DNA from: JAPUDQ01 sp049289035
GTDB lineage: Bacteria; Patescibacteriota; Saccharimonadia; Saccharimonadales; Saccharimonadaceae
Length of the DNA: 20,699 nt
Direction: 5' to 3'
Assembly (NCBI GenBank): GCA_049289035.1
Contig: JBAQIV010000018.1
Location: forward strand, 1-20,699
Part shown: positions 7,489 to 14,705 of the stretch, piece by piece
Numbering within the stretch: the first letter of the stretch is position 1
Layout: each line of letters begins with the position of its first letter
Notes under the pieces: model-generated
The model's database searches: none
What the model saw: the letters and a program-made list of their open reading frames with translations, nothing else
Told to the model about the DNA's origin: nothing
Translations under genes and position numbers: made by a program

Positions 7489-8072
7489 GTGAAAAAATGT
7501 CGAGTATGAGTGCCGTGACCCTCCGCTATATTTTGATCGGTATTATCGCTTTATTTGTTGCCGGAATCGGGTTTGTTTTTCTGACAGCACGAGATATTCT
7601 AATGGCAAAGGCAATCGAAACTGACCATGCTCGTATTGATTCTGAAATTGCCCAAGAGGATATAACACGGCTCAAACAGCTCAAAACGACGCTCGAACAG
7701 GACAAAGACGTCATTGCAAAAACATCCGACATTGTTGCCGATAGTCAGTCATATAAGTTTCAAGACCAAGTTATCAAAGACATTACGTCGTATGCTTCAG
7801 CGGCAAATGTCGGTATCATCGGTTTCGACTTTGGCCAAAAACCAGGCGAGGCGCCTACAGCCGGAAAATCATCAACGAGCTCACTACGGCGTACACTCGT
7901 CAGCATACAGCTGGCCAATGATATACCCTATACATCCCTACTCACGTTCATAAAATCTATCGAGCAAAATATTACCAAGATGCAACTGACTGGCATAAAT
8001 TTTCAACCCAAAAAAGATAACCCCACTCTCATCACCGGTTCAACTATTCAAATTGAGGTATACTTGCGATGA
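7485..8072 (+). CDS. pilO: Type IV pilus alignment protein PilO
   Basis: 195 residues. A short cytoplasmic tail is followed by one membrane helix (about residues 13-33, YILIGIIALFVAGIGFVFLTA). A coiled-coil segment comes next (about 40-75, ARIDSEIAQEDITRLKQLKTTLEQDKDVI), then a ferredoxin-like domain with VSIQLANDIPYTSLLTFIKSIEQNITKMQLTGINF. That last stretch is the PilO/GspM hallmark. It overlaps pilN and the following small gene by ATGA on both sides. The role is partner of PilN in the inner-membrane alignment complex. Sequence similarity in PilO is generally low, so the call rests on topology plus gene order as well as this motif. Confidence 0.82.
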   Translation: MSEKMSSMSAVTLRYILIGIIALFVAGIGFVFLTARDILMAKAIETDHARIDSEIAQEDITRLKQLKTTLEQDKDVIAKTSDIVADSQSYKFQDQVIKDITSYASAANVGIIGFDFGQKPGEAPTAGKSSTSSLRRTLVSIQLANDIPYTSLLTFIKSIEQNITKMQLTGINFQPKKDNPTLITGSTIQIEVYLR

Positions 8073-8362
8073 AAGTCCAGTCGGCATCACTCACGAGCCT
8101 GTCGCATATTGGCAAACATATCCTCGCGCACGACCGCCTGATCGCGTTTATGCTGATGATGATCACACTCATCTACTGCGTCATGACCATTCAGGAAGTG
8201 CTCGACCTGCCAAGTGATGATACGTACCGTACGGAGCAGATCCAAAAAAATACCAAGACTCAGTTCGACAAAAAGACTGTCGATCAGATAAAACAGTTAC
8301 GAACTACCACCGATGCACCGATCACCCTACCGCCCGAACCAATCAACCCATTTATCGAGTAA
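8069..8362 (+). CDS. Small single-pass membrane protein in the PilP position
   Basis: 97 residues, starting in a 4-base overlap with pilO. A short N-terminal cytoplasmic part is followed by one hydrophobic helix (about residues 23-45, LIAFMLMMITLIYCVMTIQEVL), a charged linker, and a C-terminus rich in proline ending LPPEPINPFIE. In proteobacterial clusters pilP follows pilO, and PilP has an N-terminal membrane anchor, a proline-rich linker and an NPF-containing motif. This protein has the anchor and an NPF tail but no beta-domain, so it may be a reduced functional equivalent in a cell envelope without a secretin. I do not recognise it as a named family; it is clearly part of the pilMNO operon. 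Confidence 0.6.
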   Translation: MKVQSASLTSLSHIGKHILAHDRLIAFMLMMITLIYCVMTIQEVLDLPSDDTYRTEQIQKNTKTQFDKKTVDQIKQLRTTTDAPITLPPEPINPFIE

Positions 8363-8366
8363 ATGA

Positions 8367-8372
8367 TACACT
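8367..8372 (+). promoter_or_regulatory. Extended -10 (TGA-TACACT) 7 nt before the PRC-barrel gene
   Basis: TACACT is preceded by TG at 8364-8365, an extended -10 form, and ends 7 nt before ATG 8380. It directly abuts the stop of the upstream gene. There is no SD. The geometry predicts that mRNA starts at or next to the ATG. Confidence 0.5.
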
Positions 8373-8379
8373 AGTATAT

Positions 8380-8970
8380 ATGTTAGTCCTATCAGACAAA
8401 CTAACCAACGTCCCAATCATGAGCCTCCAAACAGGCAATGAAATCGCTCGCACCTTGCGGCCAATTATCGACCCACGCTCACTGACCATACCGGCACTAT
8501 ATGTCGCTGGGCCGCAAGTCGAAGACACGCCAGCTGTACTCCATACTGCCGACATCCGTGAGGCCGGAGAACTCGGTTTTATCGTCGACGATAGTTCAAA
8601 ACTCATGGGACTCGATGGTCTCGTTAGGTTGCAGCGCGTCATAGATTTTGATTTCGACCTCTCAAAATGTACCGTCTATGAAAAATCCGGTAAGAAAATC
8701 GGCCAGGTACGCGACTATAGTTTCGAGCCGGCTAGTTTTATGGTTCAGCAAATATACGTGCAGGGGTCATTTTTTCAAAGCCTTACCATGACGTCACGCA
8801 TCGTCTCGCGTAACCAGATTGTATCGATCGACAATCGCCGCATCGTGGTCGACACTCCCGACATAAAAGAGATGGTGCAAGAACAGTCAGAAAATGCGTC
8901 GTCAGCTTTCGTCAATCCATTTCGCAGCGCTCAGCCACAAGCTGATCACATAAGCACCGAAGAAAACTAG
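8380..8970 (+). CDS. PRC-barrel domain protein
   Basis: 196 residues with what look like two PRC-barrel domains. The first, about residues 1-88, contains VLSDKLTNVPIMSLQTGNEIARTLRPIIDPRSLTI and GFIVDDSSKLMGLDGLV. The second, about 92-165, contains IDFDFDLSKCTVYEKSGKKIGQVRDYSFEPASFMVQQIYV and SRNQIVSIDNRRIVVDT. PRC barrels occur in RimM and photosynthetic reaction centre H subunits, but this double form is a separate family of unknown function. No membrane segment is seen. It follows the pilus operon with its own likely leaderless promoter, so a pilus link is not assured. Its TAG stop shares the palindrome CTAG with the stop of recX on the other strand. Confidence 0.75.
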   Translation: MLVLSDKLTNVPIMSLQTGNEIARTLRPIIDPRSLTIPALYVAGPQVEDTPAVLHTADIREAGELGFIVDDSSKLMGLDGLVRLQRVIDFDFDLSKCTVYEKSGKKIGQVRDYSFEPASFMVQQIYVQGSFFQSLTMTSRIVSRNQIVSIDNRRIVVDTPDIKEMVQEQSENASSAFVNPFRSAQPQADHISTEEN

Positions 8971-9695
8971 TCGTCGTCGGCAAGCGCCGAGCGTATGTCA
9001 TCGTACATAAAGCCCTGACGCTGCAGGTAAGAGATAAATTTTTGCGAATCGTCGTAGCGCGACCGTTTGTGGGCGATCACTTTTTGTAACTCATCGGCGT
9101 CGCGCCGTGTCATGCTACTAAGCACCATGTCGATAGTCGCCGTATCGACACCCTTGCCGCGCAGCTCCGCGGTCAATTGCCGTCGGCTGGCGCCTTTCCT
9201 AGTCTGCCGGTTCTCAACCCACCAGCGTGTAAACTTTTCGTCGTCTATATAACCACGCGCTAACAGGCGATCGTAGACGCGATCGGCAATAGTTTGTGAG
9301 ACGCCAGGTTTTTCGATAGAACGTGAGGCATGAGTCATGAGGTATGAGTCATCACTATCCGCTCCGCCAGTTTTTTTGGGTTTACTTTTCCTGACTCCTG
9401 ACTCCTGACTCCTGACTCGTTTTGTAAGCGTTTTCCGCCACAAATAATCGCGCACTTCTCGTGCACTGTGCGGCCGCAGCATACAATACTCCAGCGCCCG
9501 CGCATACATTTTGCCAAAGGTGCTTTCTTCTTCCCATTTGGCAATTTCCTCAGGGGTCACCTCCGCCCCATTTTTTATACCCAGTTCAGTCACCTGATAG
9601 ACATCAAGACTCAGACGATACTTCCCATCAATCGAAATATTCACTCGATTCGGATTCCGCGCTTGGACTGAAATACTTGTGATTTTGTGACTCAT
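8967..9695 (-). CDS. recX: Regulatory protein RecX with a repeat-derived insertion
   Basis: About 242 residues from ATG 9695; a TTG at 9707 in frame would add four residues but is a poorer start. The RecX three-helix repeats are visible: MYARALEYCMLRPHSAREVRDYLWRK, then VYDRLLARGYIDDEKFTRWWVENRQTRKGASRRQLTAELRGKGV and DADELQKVIAHKRSRYDDSQKFISYLQRQGFMYDDI. RecX binds RecA filaments and limits their activity; it follows recA by 36 nt. Between the first and second repeats (about residues 92-129) is an insertion of some 40 residues (RVRSQESGVRKSKPKKTGGADSDDSYLMTHASRS) encoded by two arrays of 7-base tandem repeats. Such repeats could change the reading frame. Family assignment is good, activity of this allele is uncertain. 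Confidence 0.85.
   Translation of the reverse strand: MSHKITSISVQARNPNRVNISIDGKYRLSLDVYQVTELGIKNGAEVTPEEIAKWEEESTFGKMYARALEYCMLRPHSAREVRDYLWRKTLTKRVRSQESGVRKSKPKKTGGADSDDSYLMTHASRSIEKPGVSQTIADRVYDRLLARGYIDDEKFTRWWVENRQTRKGASRRQLTAELRGKGVDTATIDMVLSSMTRRDADELQKVIAHKRSRYDDSQKFISYLQRQGFMYDDIRSALADDD
9324..9351. repeat. Tandem 7-mer array TGAG(T/G)(C/T)A x4 in recX
   Basis: Four contiguous units TGAGGCA, TGAGTCA, TGAGGTA, TGAGTCA inside the recX coding region. The array is degenerate, unlike the perfect array 39 bases further on. Unit length 7 is not a multiple of 3. Confidence 0.85.
9391..9418. repeat. Perfect tandem 7-mer array CTGACTC x4 in recX
   Basis: Four identical CTGACTC units in a row, encoding RSQESGVR on the recX strand. 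Loss or gain of one unit would shift the recX frame. The unit is related to the reverse complement of the nearby TGAGTCA units, so the two arrays could also pair with each other. Confidence 0.92.
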
Positions 9696-9701
9696 TCTAA
9701 A

Positions 9702-9727
9702 ATCCAAAATCTAACATCCAAAATCTA
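9702..9727. repeat. 12-bp direct repeat between recA and recX
   Basis: ATCCAAAATCTA occurs at 9702-9713 and again at 9716-9727, separated by AC. It fills most of the recA-recX spacer and lies just upstream of the recX start. No function is evident; it resembles the low-complexity repeats inside recX. Confidence 0.85.
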
Positions 9728-9731
9728 CTGC

Positions 9732-10766
9732 CTACTCCTGCGCCTCTGCCACTTTCCCTCGCACCGCTTTTTCGATCTCGTCCAAAACTTTGGGATTTTC
9801 TTTTAGGTATACTTTGGTCGCTTCGCGGCCTTGACCGATCTTGCCATCTTTGTAATCAAACCACGCCCCTGCTTTGCCCACGATGCCATGCACTACGGCG
9901 AGGTCGAGCACGTCGCCCGTACGACTAATGCCTTCGTTGTACATGATATCGAACTCGGCAGTACGAAATGGCGGCGCAATCTTGTTTTTGACGACCTTGA
10001 CTTTGGTGCGGTTCCCGATGATTTCTTCGCCTTGTTTAATCTGTCCAATACGGCGAATGTCGAGGCGCACTGAAGCATAAAACTTGAGTGCATTGCCACC
10101 AGTGGTCGTTTCGGGATTGCCAAACATCACACCGATCTTCATACGAATCTGGTTGATAAATATAACGGTCGCGTGTGATTTATTGATGATACCGGTCAGT
10201 TTACGAAGCGCTTGGCTCATGAGGCGTGCTTGCAAACCCATGTGGCTGTCGCCCATGTCGCCTTCTATTTCGGCCTGTGGTACCAGCGCCGCAACCGAGT
10301 CAACCACAATCAGGTCGACCGCATTGCTACGCACCAGTGTCTCGGCGATTTCGAGCGCTTGCTCGCCGTTGTCGGGCTGCGATACCAGCAGGTTTGCTGT
10401 ATCAACGCCAAGTTTTTTGGCATAGGCCGGGTCAAGCGCGTGCTCAGCGTCGATGAACGCTGCGGTGCCGCCTTGTTTTTGAATCTCAGCTATGGCGTGA
10501 AGTGTGAGGGTTGTCTTGCCCGAACTTTCTGGCCCATAAATTTCGATAATACGGCCTTTCGGATAGCCGCCGCCAAGTGCAAGATCGAGCGAGAGGGCGC
10601 CAGAGGGCAACAGCTCTACGTCGGCTCGCCGCGATTCGCCAAGTTTCATGATCGAGCCATCACCAAATTGTTTGGTGATCTGCTCCATGGCCAGGCCTAA
10701 TGCTTTGGCTCTACCGCTGTCGGCTGTTACTGCCATATCGTCTGCTTTTTTGGATTTGTCAGCCAT
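9732..10766 (-). CDS. recA: Recombinase RecA
   Basis: 344 residues, standard RecA length. Walker A GPESSGKT is at residues 78-85, Walker B LIVVDSVAALVP around 150, and the L2 region FINQIRMKIGVMFGNPETTTGGNALKFYASVRLDIRR is intact, with LLPSGALSLDLALGGGYPKGRIIEIYG before Walker A. RecA forms filaments on single-stranded DNA and catalyses strand exchange, here also the likely acceptor of DNA entering through ComEC. Unlike most genes around it, recA has a real leader and a strong SD (GAGGAGGG, 4 nt before ATG). The C-terminal tail is short and ends KVAEAQE. recX follows in the same operon. Confidence 0.98.
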   Translation of the reverse strand: MADKSKKADDMAVTADSGRAKALGLAMEQITKQFGDGSIMKLGESRRADVELLPSGALSLDLALGGGYPKGRIIEIYGPESSGKTTLTLHAIAEIQKQGGTAAFIDAEHALDPAYAKKLGVDTANLLVSQPDNGEQALEIAETLVRSNAVDLIVVDSVAALVPQAEIEGDMGDSHMGLQARLMSQALRKLTGIINKSHATVIFINQIRMKIGVMFGNPETTTGGNALKFYASVRLDIRRIGQIKQGEEIIGNRTKVKVVKNKIAPPFRTAEFDIMYNEGISRTGDVLDLAVVHGIVGKAGAWFDYKDGKIGQGREATKVYLKENPKVLDEIEKAVRGKVAEAQE

Positions 10767-10770
10767 ATAA

Positions 10771-10825
10771 CCCTCCTCAATTTTTCCCGAAGGTACGTAT
10801 GCACCTAAGGGGAATGCTAATTATA
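10771..10825 (-). promoter_or_regulatory. recA promoter, leader hairpin and SD
   Basis: On the minus strand a TATAAT (10825-10820) is followed by a leader of about 45 nt. Within it AGGTGC-ATAC-GTACCT (10806-10791) can form a 6-bp hairpin (one G-U pair) and is a near-palindrome at DNA level. The SD GAGGAGGG (10778-10771) comes 12 nt later. No -35 or recognisable LexA box was found. The palindrome could be an operator or an RNA element. Confidence 0.5.
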
Positions 10826-10911
10826 AAATTTTCTCACTGGCCTCGACTGCACGGTTTTGGCAGGTGAATTCCCCACTCTATTTACCTAGACTATTATACT
10901 CTGATAAGTGA

Positions 10912-10917
10912 TATAAT
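10912..10917 (+). promoter_or_regulatory. Extended -10 (TGA-TATAAT) of the solitary pilin
   Basis: A perfect TATAAT with TG one base upstream (extended -10) ends 7 nt before ATG 10925. There is no SD. This is the clearest leaderless-type arrangement on the + strand. Confidence 0.65.
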
Positions 10918-10924
10918 TATAGGT

Positions 10925-11320
10925 ATGAAATCACACAAACAGGCGGGATTTACCGTTGTCGAATTGCTCGTCGCTGTTGTGCTCCTCATCGGTGCTGGTG
11001 TACTCTTCATGCAACAAAAATCACAGATTGAACGAGTCGATCGTGATCGCGAACGCAAAACCGCAATCAATGCCATGTACTATAGCCTCGAGGAAGTTTA
11101 CTATGCCGCCAACCAGTCATACCCCGCCAAGATAAACAAAGACAACCTCAAGTCGCTTGACCCAGGTTTATTTAAAGACCCTAGTGGTGTCACGCTTGGC
11201 GAGACTGGCTCTGACTACCACTACGATCCGCTCAACTGCGACGGCACGGTTTGCCGTGGCTATACTCTCCGCACGACACTCGAAAACGAAGCTGATTACG
11301 TAAAAAAATCAGCCCACTAA
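10925..11320 (+). CDS. Solitary type IV pilin-like protein beside recA
   Basis: 131 residues. MKSHKQAG is a class III leader, followed by FTVVELLVAVVLLIGAGVLFMQQ (Phe1, Glu5). An alpha-1 extension follows (RDRERKTAINAMYYSLEEVYYAANQSYPAKI), with the YP motif seen in pilins of this lineage, and then a small domain with one Cys pair (LNCDGTVCRGY), a likely disulfide. It is the only + strand gene between recA and the PH-domain gene and is 2 kb from the main pilus block. It ends 4 bp before the convergent PH gene's stop. Candidate roles are a DNA-uptake pseudopilin or a spare pilin; neither can be proved from sequence. Confidence 0.85.
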   Translation: MKSHKQAGFTVVELLVAVVLLIGAGVLFMQQKSQIERVDRDRERKTAINAMYYSLEEVYYAANQSYPAKINKDNLKSLDPGLFKDPSGVTLGETGSDYHYDPLNCDGTVCRGYTLRTTLENEADYVKKSAH

Positions 11321-11324
11321 TAGC

Positions 11325-12065
11325 CTACGTTTCGTAAGGATCGATCGGACGGCCGTTTTTAAATGCCTCAACGGCATTGTTAAGTGTAGCCACTTGATCA
11401 CCAGGACTTGAAACGAAGTTAAATCGATACGTCGTCTCGTCACCTTCGGTCGAAAGCCGCAATGACCCGTAGTTAAAAAATGTTTGCATAATGCCACTTT
11501 TACGAAAACTAGCATCCTCTATATTGCCCAGGCTAATGGTTTGTTCTTTTTTAGAAAATAGACTGGTTTGAATGTGCTGCGTCACGCTTTCGTTCGTCAG
11601 AAAAAACTTGTTACCTTCATAAATAACGGTCGCTGCCATGCCAAGTACAAATGCAAGCGCTATGACACCGAGCATCGTCAGTAGTAGCCACGGCGTACTT
11701 TCAGCTGAAGCAATCGACAACGAACCAGACTGAACCGCAAAGATAGCGAGTGCCATCATGACGACAACCGCTACCACGACCGCCCATATCTCGATGAGCC
11801 CGATGATGTGGCGTTTAACATAACTTATGACGTATTCGCCGTCGCTAAGATTTAGAAACGGAAACAGTGCTTTTGATTCTTCGTGTTTTTTTATGACAGC
11901 ATCGGAGATAACTGGCTTCACCGGGTCATGCGGGCGGGCCATGTAGACAACTTGCGGTTGGTCGGTAGGTGACGACGATCGTAGTGCTGATGTATCGATC
12001 GGATTTCCCTGTGCATCATACACAATCGTCGGTAACTGGTCTGCGTTTTCAATTTTTTGTGCCAT
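11325..12065 (-). CDS. Membrane protein with bacterial PH domain
   Basis: 246 residues. About 85 N-terminal residues are polar and probably disordered or a cytoplasmic binding segment. Two membrane helices follow (about 88-110, GLIEIWAVVVAVVVMMALAIFA, and 126-149, WLLLTMLGVIALAFVLGMAATVIY). The C-terminal part (about 150-240) matches the bacterial PH-like (bPH2/YdbT) fold: NKFFLTNESVTQHIQTSLFSKKEQTISLGNIEDASFRKSGIMQTFFNYGSLRL. Function is unknown; bPH2 proteins are membrane-envelope proteins often in pairs. The start is supported by an extended -10 (TGC-TATAAT) ending 7 nt before ATG, with no SD. Confidence 0.82.
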   Translation of the reverse strand: MAQKIENADQLPTIVYDAQGNPIDTSALRSSSPTDQPQVVYMARPHDPVKPVISDAVIKKHEESKALFPFLNLSDGEYVISYVKRHIIGLIEIWAVVVAVVVMMALAIFAVQSGSLSIASAESTPWLLLTMLGVIALAFVLGMAATVIYEGNKFFLTNESVTQHIQTSLFSKKEQTISLGNIEDASFRKSGIMQTFFNYGSLRLSTEGDETTYRFNFVSSPGDQVATLNNAVEAFKNGRPIDPYET

Positions 12066-12072
12066 ATACTGT

Positions 12073-12078
12073 ATTATA
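12073..12078 (-). promoter_or_regulatory. Extended -10 (TGC-TATAAT) of the PH-domain gene
   Basis: Perfect TATAAT on the minus strand with TG one base upstream, ending 7 nt before the ATG at 12065. No SD intervenes, so the transcript is predicted to be leaderless. It lies in the 19-nt gap after ruvB. Confidence 0.65.
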
Positions 12079-12084
12079 GCAAAC

Positions 12085-13083
12085 TCATGGCGTAAGATGC
12101 CGCCTAGCTTTGTCGGTCACGCGTCGCCCGCGCGGTGTGCGCTCAATAAACCCAATCTGCAGTAGGTACGGCTCATAAAAATCTTCGATCGTGCTCATCT
12201 CGTCACCTGTTAGCGCCGCAATTGTATTGAGCCCCACCGTACGATCGCCATATGTCTCGATGATACGCCGCAGCAAATTACGATCAGCTGGGTCAAGACC
12301 AATTTCGTCAATCTCGAGCATGTGTAGCGCACCTGTTGTGGTTGGCTCGTCGATAATACCATCGCCGTTGACATCGGCATAATCGCGTACCCGTTTGAGC
12401 AAACGATTGGCAATACGCGGTGTTAGACGTGCCCGCGTCGACAGTAGCTCAGCTGCGTTATCGCGGAGCGTCGTGCCGAGTATGCCGGCTGAGCGCGTAA
12501 TGATACTAGCAATTTCTTGGGGTGTATAAAATTCGAGCCGGTATAAGTGCCCAAATCGATCACGCAGTGGTGCCGCCAGGCTCCCCGTACGCGTCGTCGC
12601 GCCGATGACGGTGAACTTGGGCAGATCAAGTCGTATGCTTCGTGCCGCCGGGCCTTTGCCGATGACGATATCGAGCTTGAAGTCTTCCATAGCGCTATAC
12701 AACACCTCCTCGACCGTGCGGCTGAGCCGATGGATCTCGTCGATAAACAATATGTCGTTGTCATGCAGGTTCGTGAGAATACTCGCAAGATCACCCGCAC
12801 GCTCAATCGCCGGACCGGCCGTGACACGCAGACCCACGCCCATTTCGTTCGCAATTACTGTTGCCATGGTTGTCTTACCCAGCCCTGGCGGCCCATACAG
12901 CAGCACATGGTCGATCGGTTCACTTCGTTTTTTAGCCGCGTCGATCGCCAGTTTAAGATTTTTCTTTAAGCGTTCTTGGCCGATATATTCATCGAACCGC
13001 TGGGGGCGCAGCGTAATCTCAATCACCTGCTCGTCATCAGCAGCATCGTGAGCGATAGTGTCTACAATTCTCTCAATTGCCAT
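12085..13083 (-). CDS. ruvB: Holliday junction branch migration ATPase RuvB
   Basis: 332 residues, typical RuvB length. LRPQRFDEYIGQERLKKNL opens the AAA+ domain; Walker A is GPPGLGKTT (residues 64-72), Walker B is LFIDEIHRL (about 111-119), sensor GATTRTGSL and arginine-finger segment APLRDRFGHLYRLEFY follow near 155-180. The C-terminal winged-helix ends FEPYLLQIGFIERTPRGRRVT-like as DFYEPYLLQIGFIERTPRGRRVT. RuvB hexamers with RuvA drive branch migration. It is separated from ruvA by a 7-TM membrane protein gene, not directly adjacent as in many bacteria. No clear SD or well-placed -10 was found before the start. Confidence 0.98.
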   Translation of the reverse strand: MAIERIVDTIAHDAADDEQVIEITLRPQRFDEYIGQERLKKNLKLAIDAAKKRSEPIDHVLLYGPPGLGKTTMATVIANEMGVGLRVTAGPAIERAGDLASILTNLHDNDILFIDEIHRLSRTVEEVLYSAMEDFKLDIVIGKGPAARSIRLDLPKFTVIGATTRTGSLAAPLRDRFGHLYRLEFYTPQEIASIITRSAGILGTTLRDNAAELLSTRARLTPRIANRLLKRVRDYADVNGDGIIDEPTTTGALHMLEIDEIGLDPADRNLLRRIIETYGDRTVGLNTIAALTGDEMSTIEDFYEPYLLQIGFIERTPRGRRVTDKARRHLTP

Positions 13084-13145
13084 ACTACTATGGTCTCATA
13101 CTTTGGCGATGGTCGCGAGTAAAAAAATTGTAATGTTTGACGAAG

Positions 13146-14027
13146 CTAATACCAGAGCCTGGCGAATACCAACGATACAATGAATGGTAGGAGAAATATA
13201 ACTAAAAGTATAATGACAATCGTAATGACAATCGTACGAACAATACCGGAATGATGTGCTACCTGAAGCTTTTTCTCCGGGTGCTTCTGATAATACAGGT
13301 GCTGTTGGATTGCCACAATTATGCTTAGTGTCGCGGTCGCAATACTACCAGCGGCAAGCAACCTACCATAAAATCCACCAAGTAAATCAGAAGGTTCGGG
13401 ACTATATATCAACCCAAGCAGTAGAAACGACACCAGACCTACCGTCGCATAATTTGCCCAGATAACTTTTTGTGAATCCGGTAGCTCACCCTCTAAGTCA
13501 TAGAGAACTTTTCCATAGATCGCCGTTCCTAGCAACACGAGATACGTGCCATAGAGCTTGCCGGTGATTTCTGAACTAAGCACATCCCATATGCCAAAGA
13601 CCGATGTCAAAAATCCTAACACAATCAGAACGAGCGAGATGTTAAGCAGGGCATTGGTCGATCGGATCATTCGCTCGCTGAGCGAGTTTGCCGTGACCGA
13701 TACGACGCCAAGCGCAATCATAATGAAAATTGCCGCTGATACGACGGTCCATATCGCTTTCGATGTCGTTTCGTCCCATTGGCCAAGTAAGATTAGTAGA
13801 ATTGCAAGTGAGGCTGCCACAATCACGCAGCCCAAAAGTAACTTAATCGCAACCGCACGAACCGTCAGTGCATAGGGATTTTGTAACTTTGCAGGCGCAG
13901 ACGTCGCTTCCGGCTGTACCTCGTCATTTGCTGGTGGCGTCACAGTAACTGGCTTCGTGACGGTAGCTTGCACATCGTCATGCGACGAAGTCTCTGTTTG
14001 ATCGGTGGCGTGCGTGTTGTGTTCCAT
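13146..14027 (-). CDS. Hypothetical 7-TM membrane protein between ruvA and ruvB
   Basis: 293 residues. I do not recognise the family. The first 50 residues are polar, Thr/Pro/Ala-rich and probably cytoplasmic and disordered. Seven hydrophobic segments follow, near residues 54-82, 89-112, 122-148, 159-180, 187-209, 215-242 and 260-290. The last ends in LPFIVSLVFARLWY at the C-terminus. No catalytic motif, Cys pair or transporter signature is visible. It interrupts the ruvA-ruvB order but has its own -10 (TATAGT) 8 nt before ATG, so it may be independently expressed. A general membrane-stress or uncharacterised envelope protein is as far as the sequence allows. Confidence 0.75.
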   Translation of the reverse strand: MEHNTHATDQTETSSHDDVQATVTKPVTVTPPANDEVQPEATSAPAKLQNPYALTVRAVAIKLLLGCVIVAASLAILLILLGQWDETTSKAIWTVVSAAIFIMIALGVVSVTANSLSERMIRSTNALLNISLVLIVLGFLTSVFGIWDVLSSEITGKLYGTYLVLLGTAIYGKVLYDLEGELPDSQKVIWANYATVGLVSFLLLGLIYSPEPSDLLGGFYGRLLAAGSIATATLSIIVAIQQHLYYQKHPEKKLQVAHHSGIVRTIVITIVIILLVIFLLPFIVSLVFARLWY

Positions 14028-14035
14028 ATGCTGCT

Positions 14036-14041
14036 ACTATA
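14036..14041 (-). promoter_or_regulatory. -10 (TATAGT) 8 nt before the 7-TM gene
   Basis: TATAGT on the minus strand ends 8 nt before ATG 14027. No SD lies between them. This fits the leaderless geometry of neighbouring genes. Confidence 0.45.
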
Positions 14042-14114
14042 GCCCTCGTGATACACATCGTCAAATCAAGCATTAGCGCAAAAGCGATGTGAGGATCGGC
14101 CGAAGAATAATTTT

Positions 14115-14699
14115 TTACGACGAGGCTCTTGCGTGCAATGCTTCCTTCACTCGTTGACTGGTCGGTAGTGCAGTGTCAATGCCATCGAGCGCTTTGGTAG
14201 CATCGGCAAGGGTATAGCCAAGCGCCATGAGCGCCTCAAGTGCTTCGTCGCTGGTATCGAGTTCGGTTTGAACCGGTTGGTGTGACCCATAGTGTGTCGC
14301 CAGACCAACTTTGTCGTGCAAGTCTACTACCACGCGTTCGGCAGTTTTTTTGCCAACACCGCTGGCGTTTTGTACGTAGTCACTGTCGTTATTGGCGATA
14401 GCGCTACGCACGTGTTCAGCCGAGCCAAGACTCAGTATGGCCAGTGCTGCTTTGGGCCCAACACCCTGCACAGTGATAAGCAGCTCAAACAGTTTTTTTG
14501 CCGCCAGCGTACTAAAGCCAAACAATTCCTCAGATTGCTCACGCACATGATGATAGGTATATAATTTCACAGTTTCGTTTAGTTTCACCGCGTCAAAATC
14601 ACCAAGCGGTACATTGACTTCATAGCCCACGCCATGAACATCGACGATAACAGCGCTATTAAATTTCTCGACAACGTCACCGGTTATATGTGCAATCAT
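14115..14699 (-). CDS. ruvA: Holliday junction DNA-binding protein RuvA
   Basis: 194 residues. Domain I, the OB fold, is MIAHITGDVVEKFNSAVIVDVHGVGYEVNVP (about 1-62). The helix-hairpin-helix domain II contains FELLITVQGVGPKAALAILS and VQNASGVGKKTAERVVVDLHDKV (about 68-140). Domain III, which contacts RuvB, is the last 45 residues (SDEALEALMALGYTLADATKAL). RuvA tetramers hold the junction open and load RuvB. The start lies 7 nt after the ruvC stop. A TATAAT overlapping that stop is 6 nt before ATG, so ruvA may be made both from readthrough and from its own leaderless transcript. Confidence 0.97.
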   Translation of the reverse strand: MIAHITGDVVEKFNSAVIVDVHGVGYEVNVPLGDFDAVKLNETVKLYTYHHVREQSEELFGFSTLAAKKLFELLITVQGVGPKAALAILSLGSAEHVRSAIANNDSDYVQNASGVGKKTAERVVVDLHDKVGLATHYGSHQPVQTELDTSDEALEALMALGYTLADATKALDGIDTALPTSQRVKEALHARASS

Positions 14700-14705
14700 A
14701 TGACT

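Noticed and set aside
9335..9544. 69-codon ORF in another frame of recX
   Set aside because: It is a frame-shifted reading of recX through the heptamer repeats. It shows what a frame switch would produce but is not a gene by itself.
10212..10700. 162-codon + strand ORF opposite recA
   Set aside because: Antisense shadow of a strongly conserved recA; no start signals and no recognisable protein.
10820..10860. LexA/SOS box upstream of recA
   Set aside because: Neither the E. coli nor the Gram-positive consensus is present in the spacer.
12423..13051. Several ORFs of 130-150 codons within ruvB on both strands
   Set aside because: They are shadows caused by codon composition of ruvB, whose frame has all AAA+ motifs.
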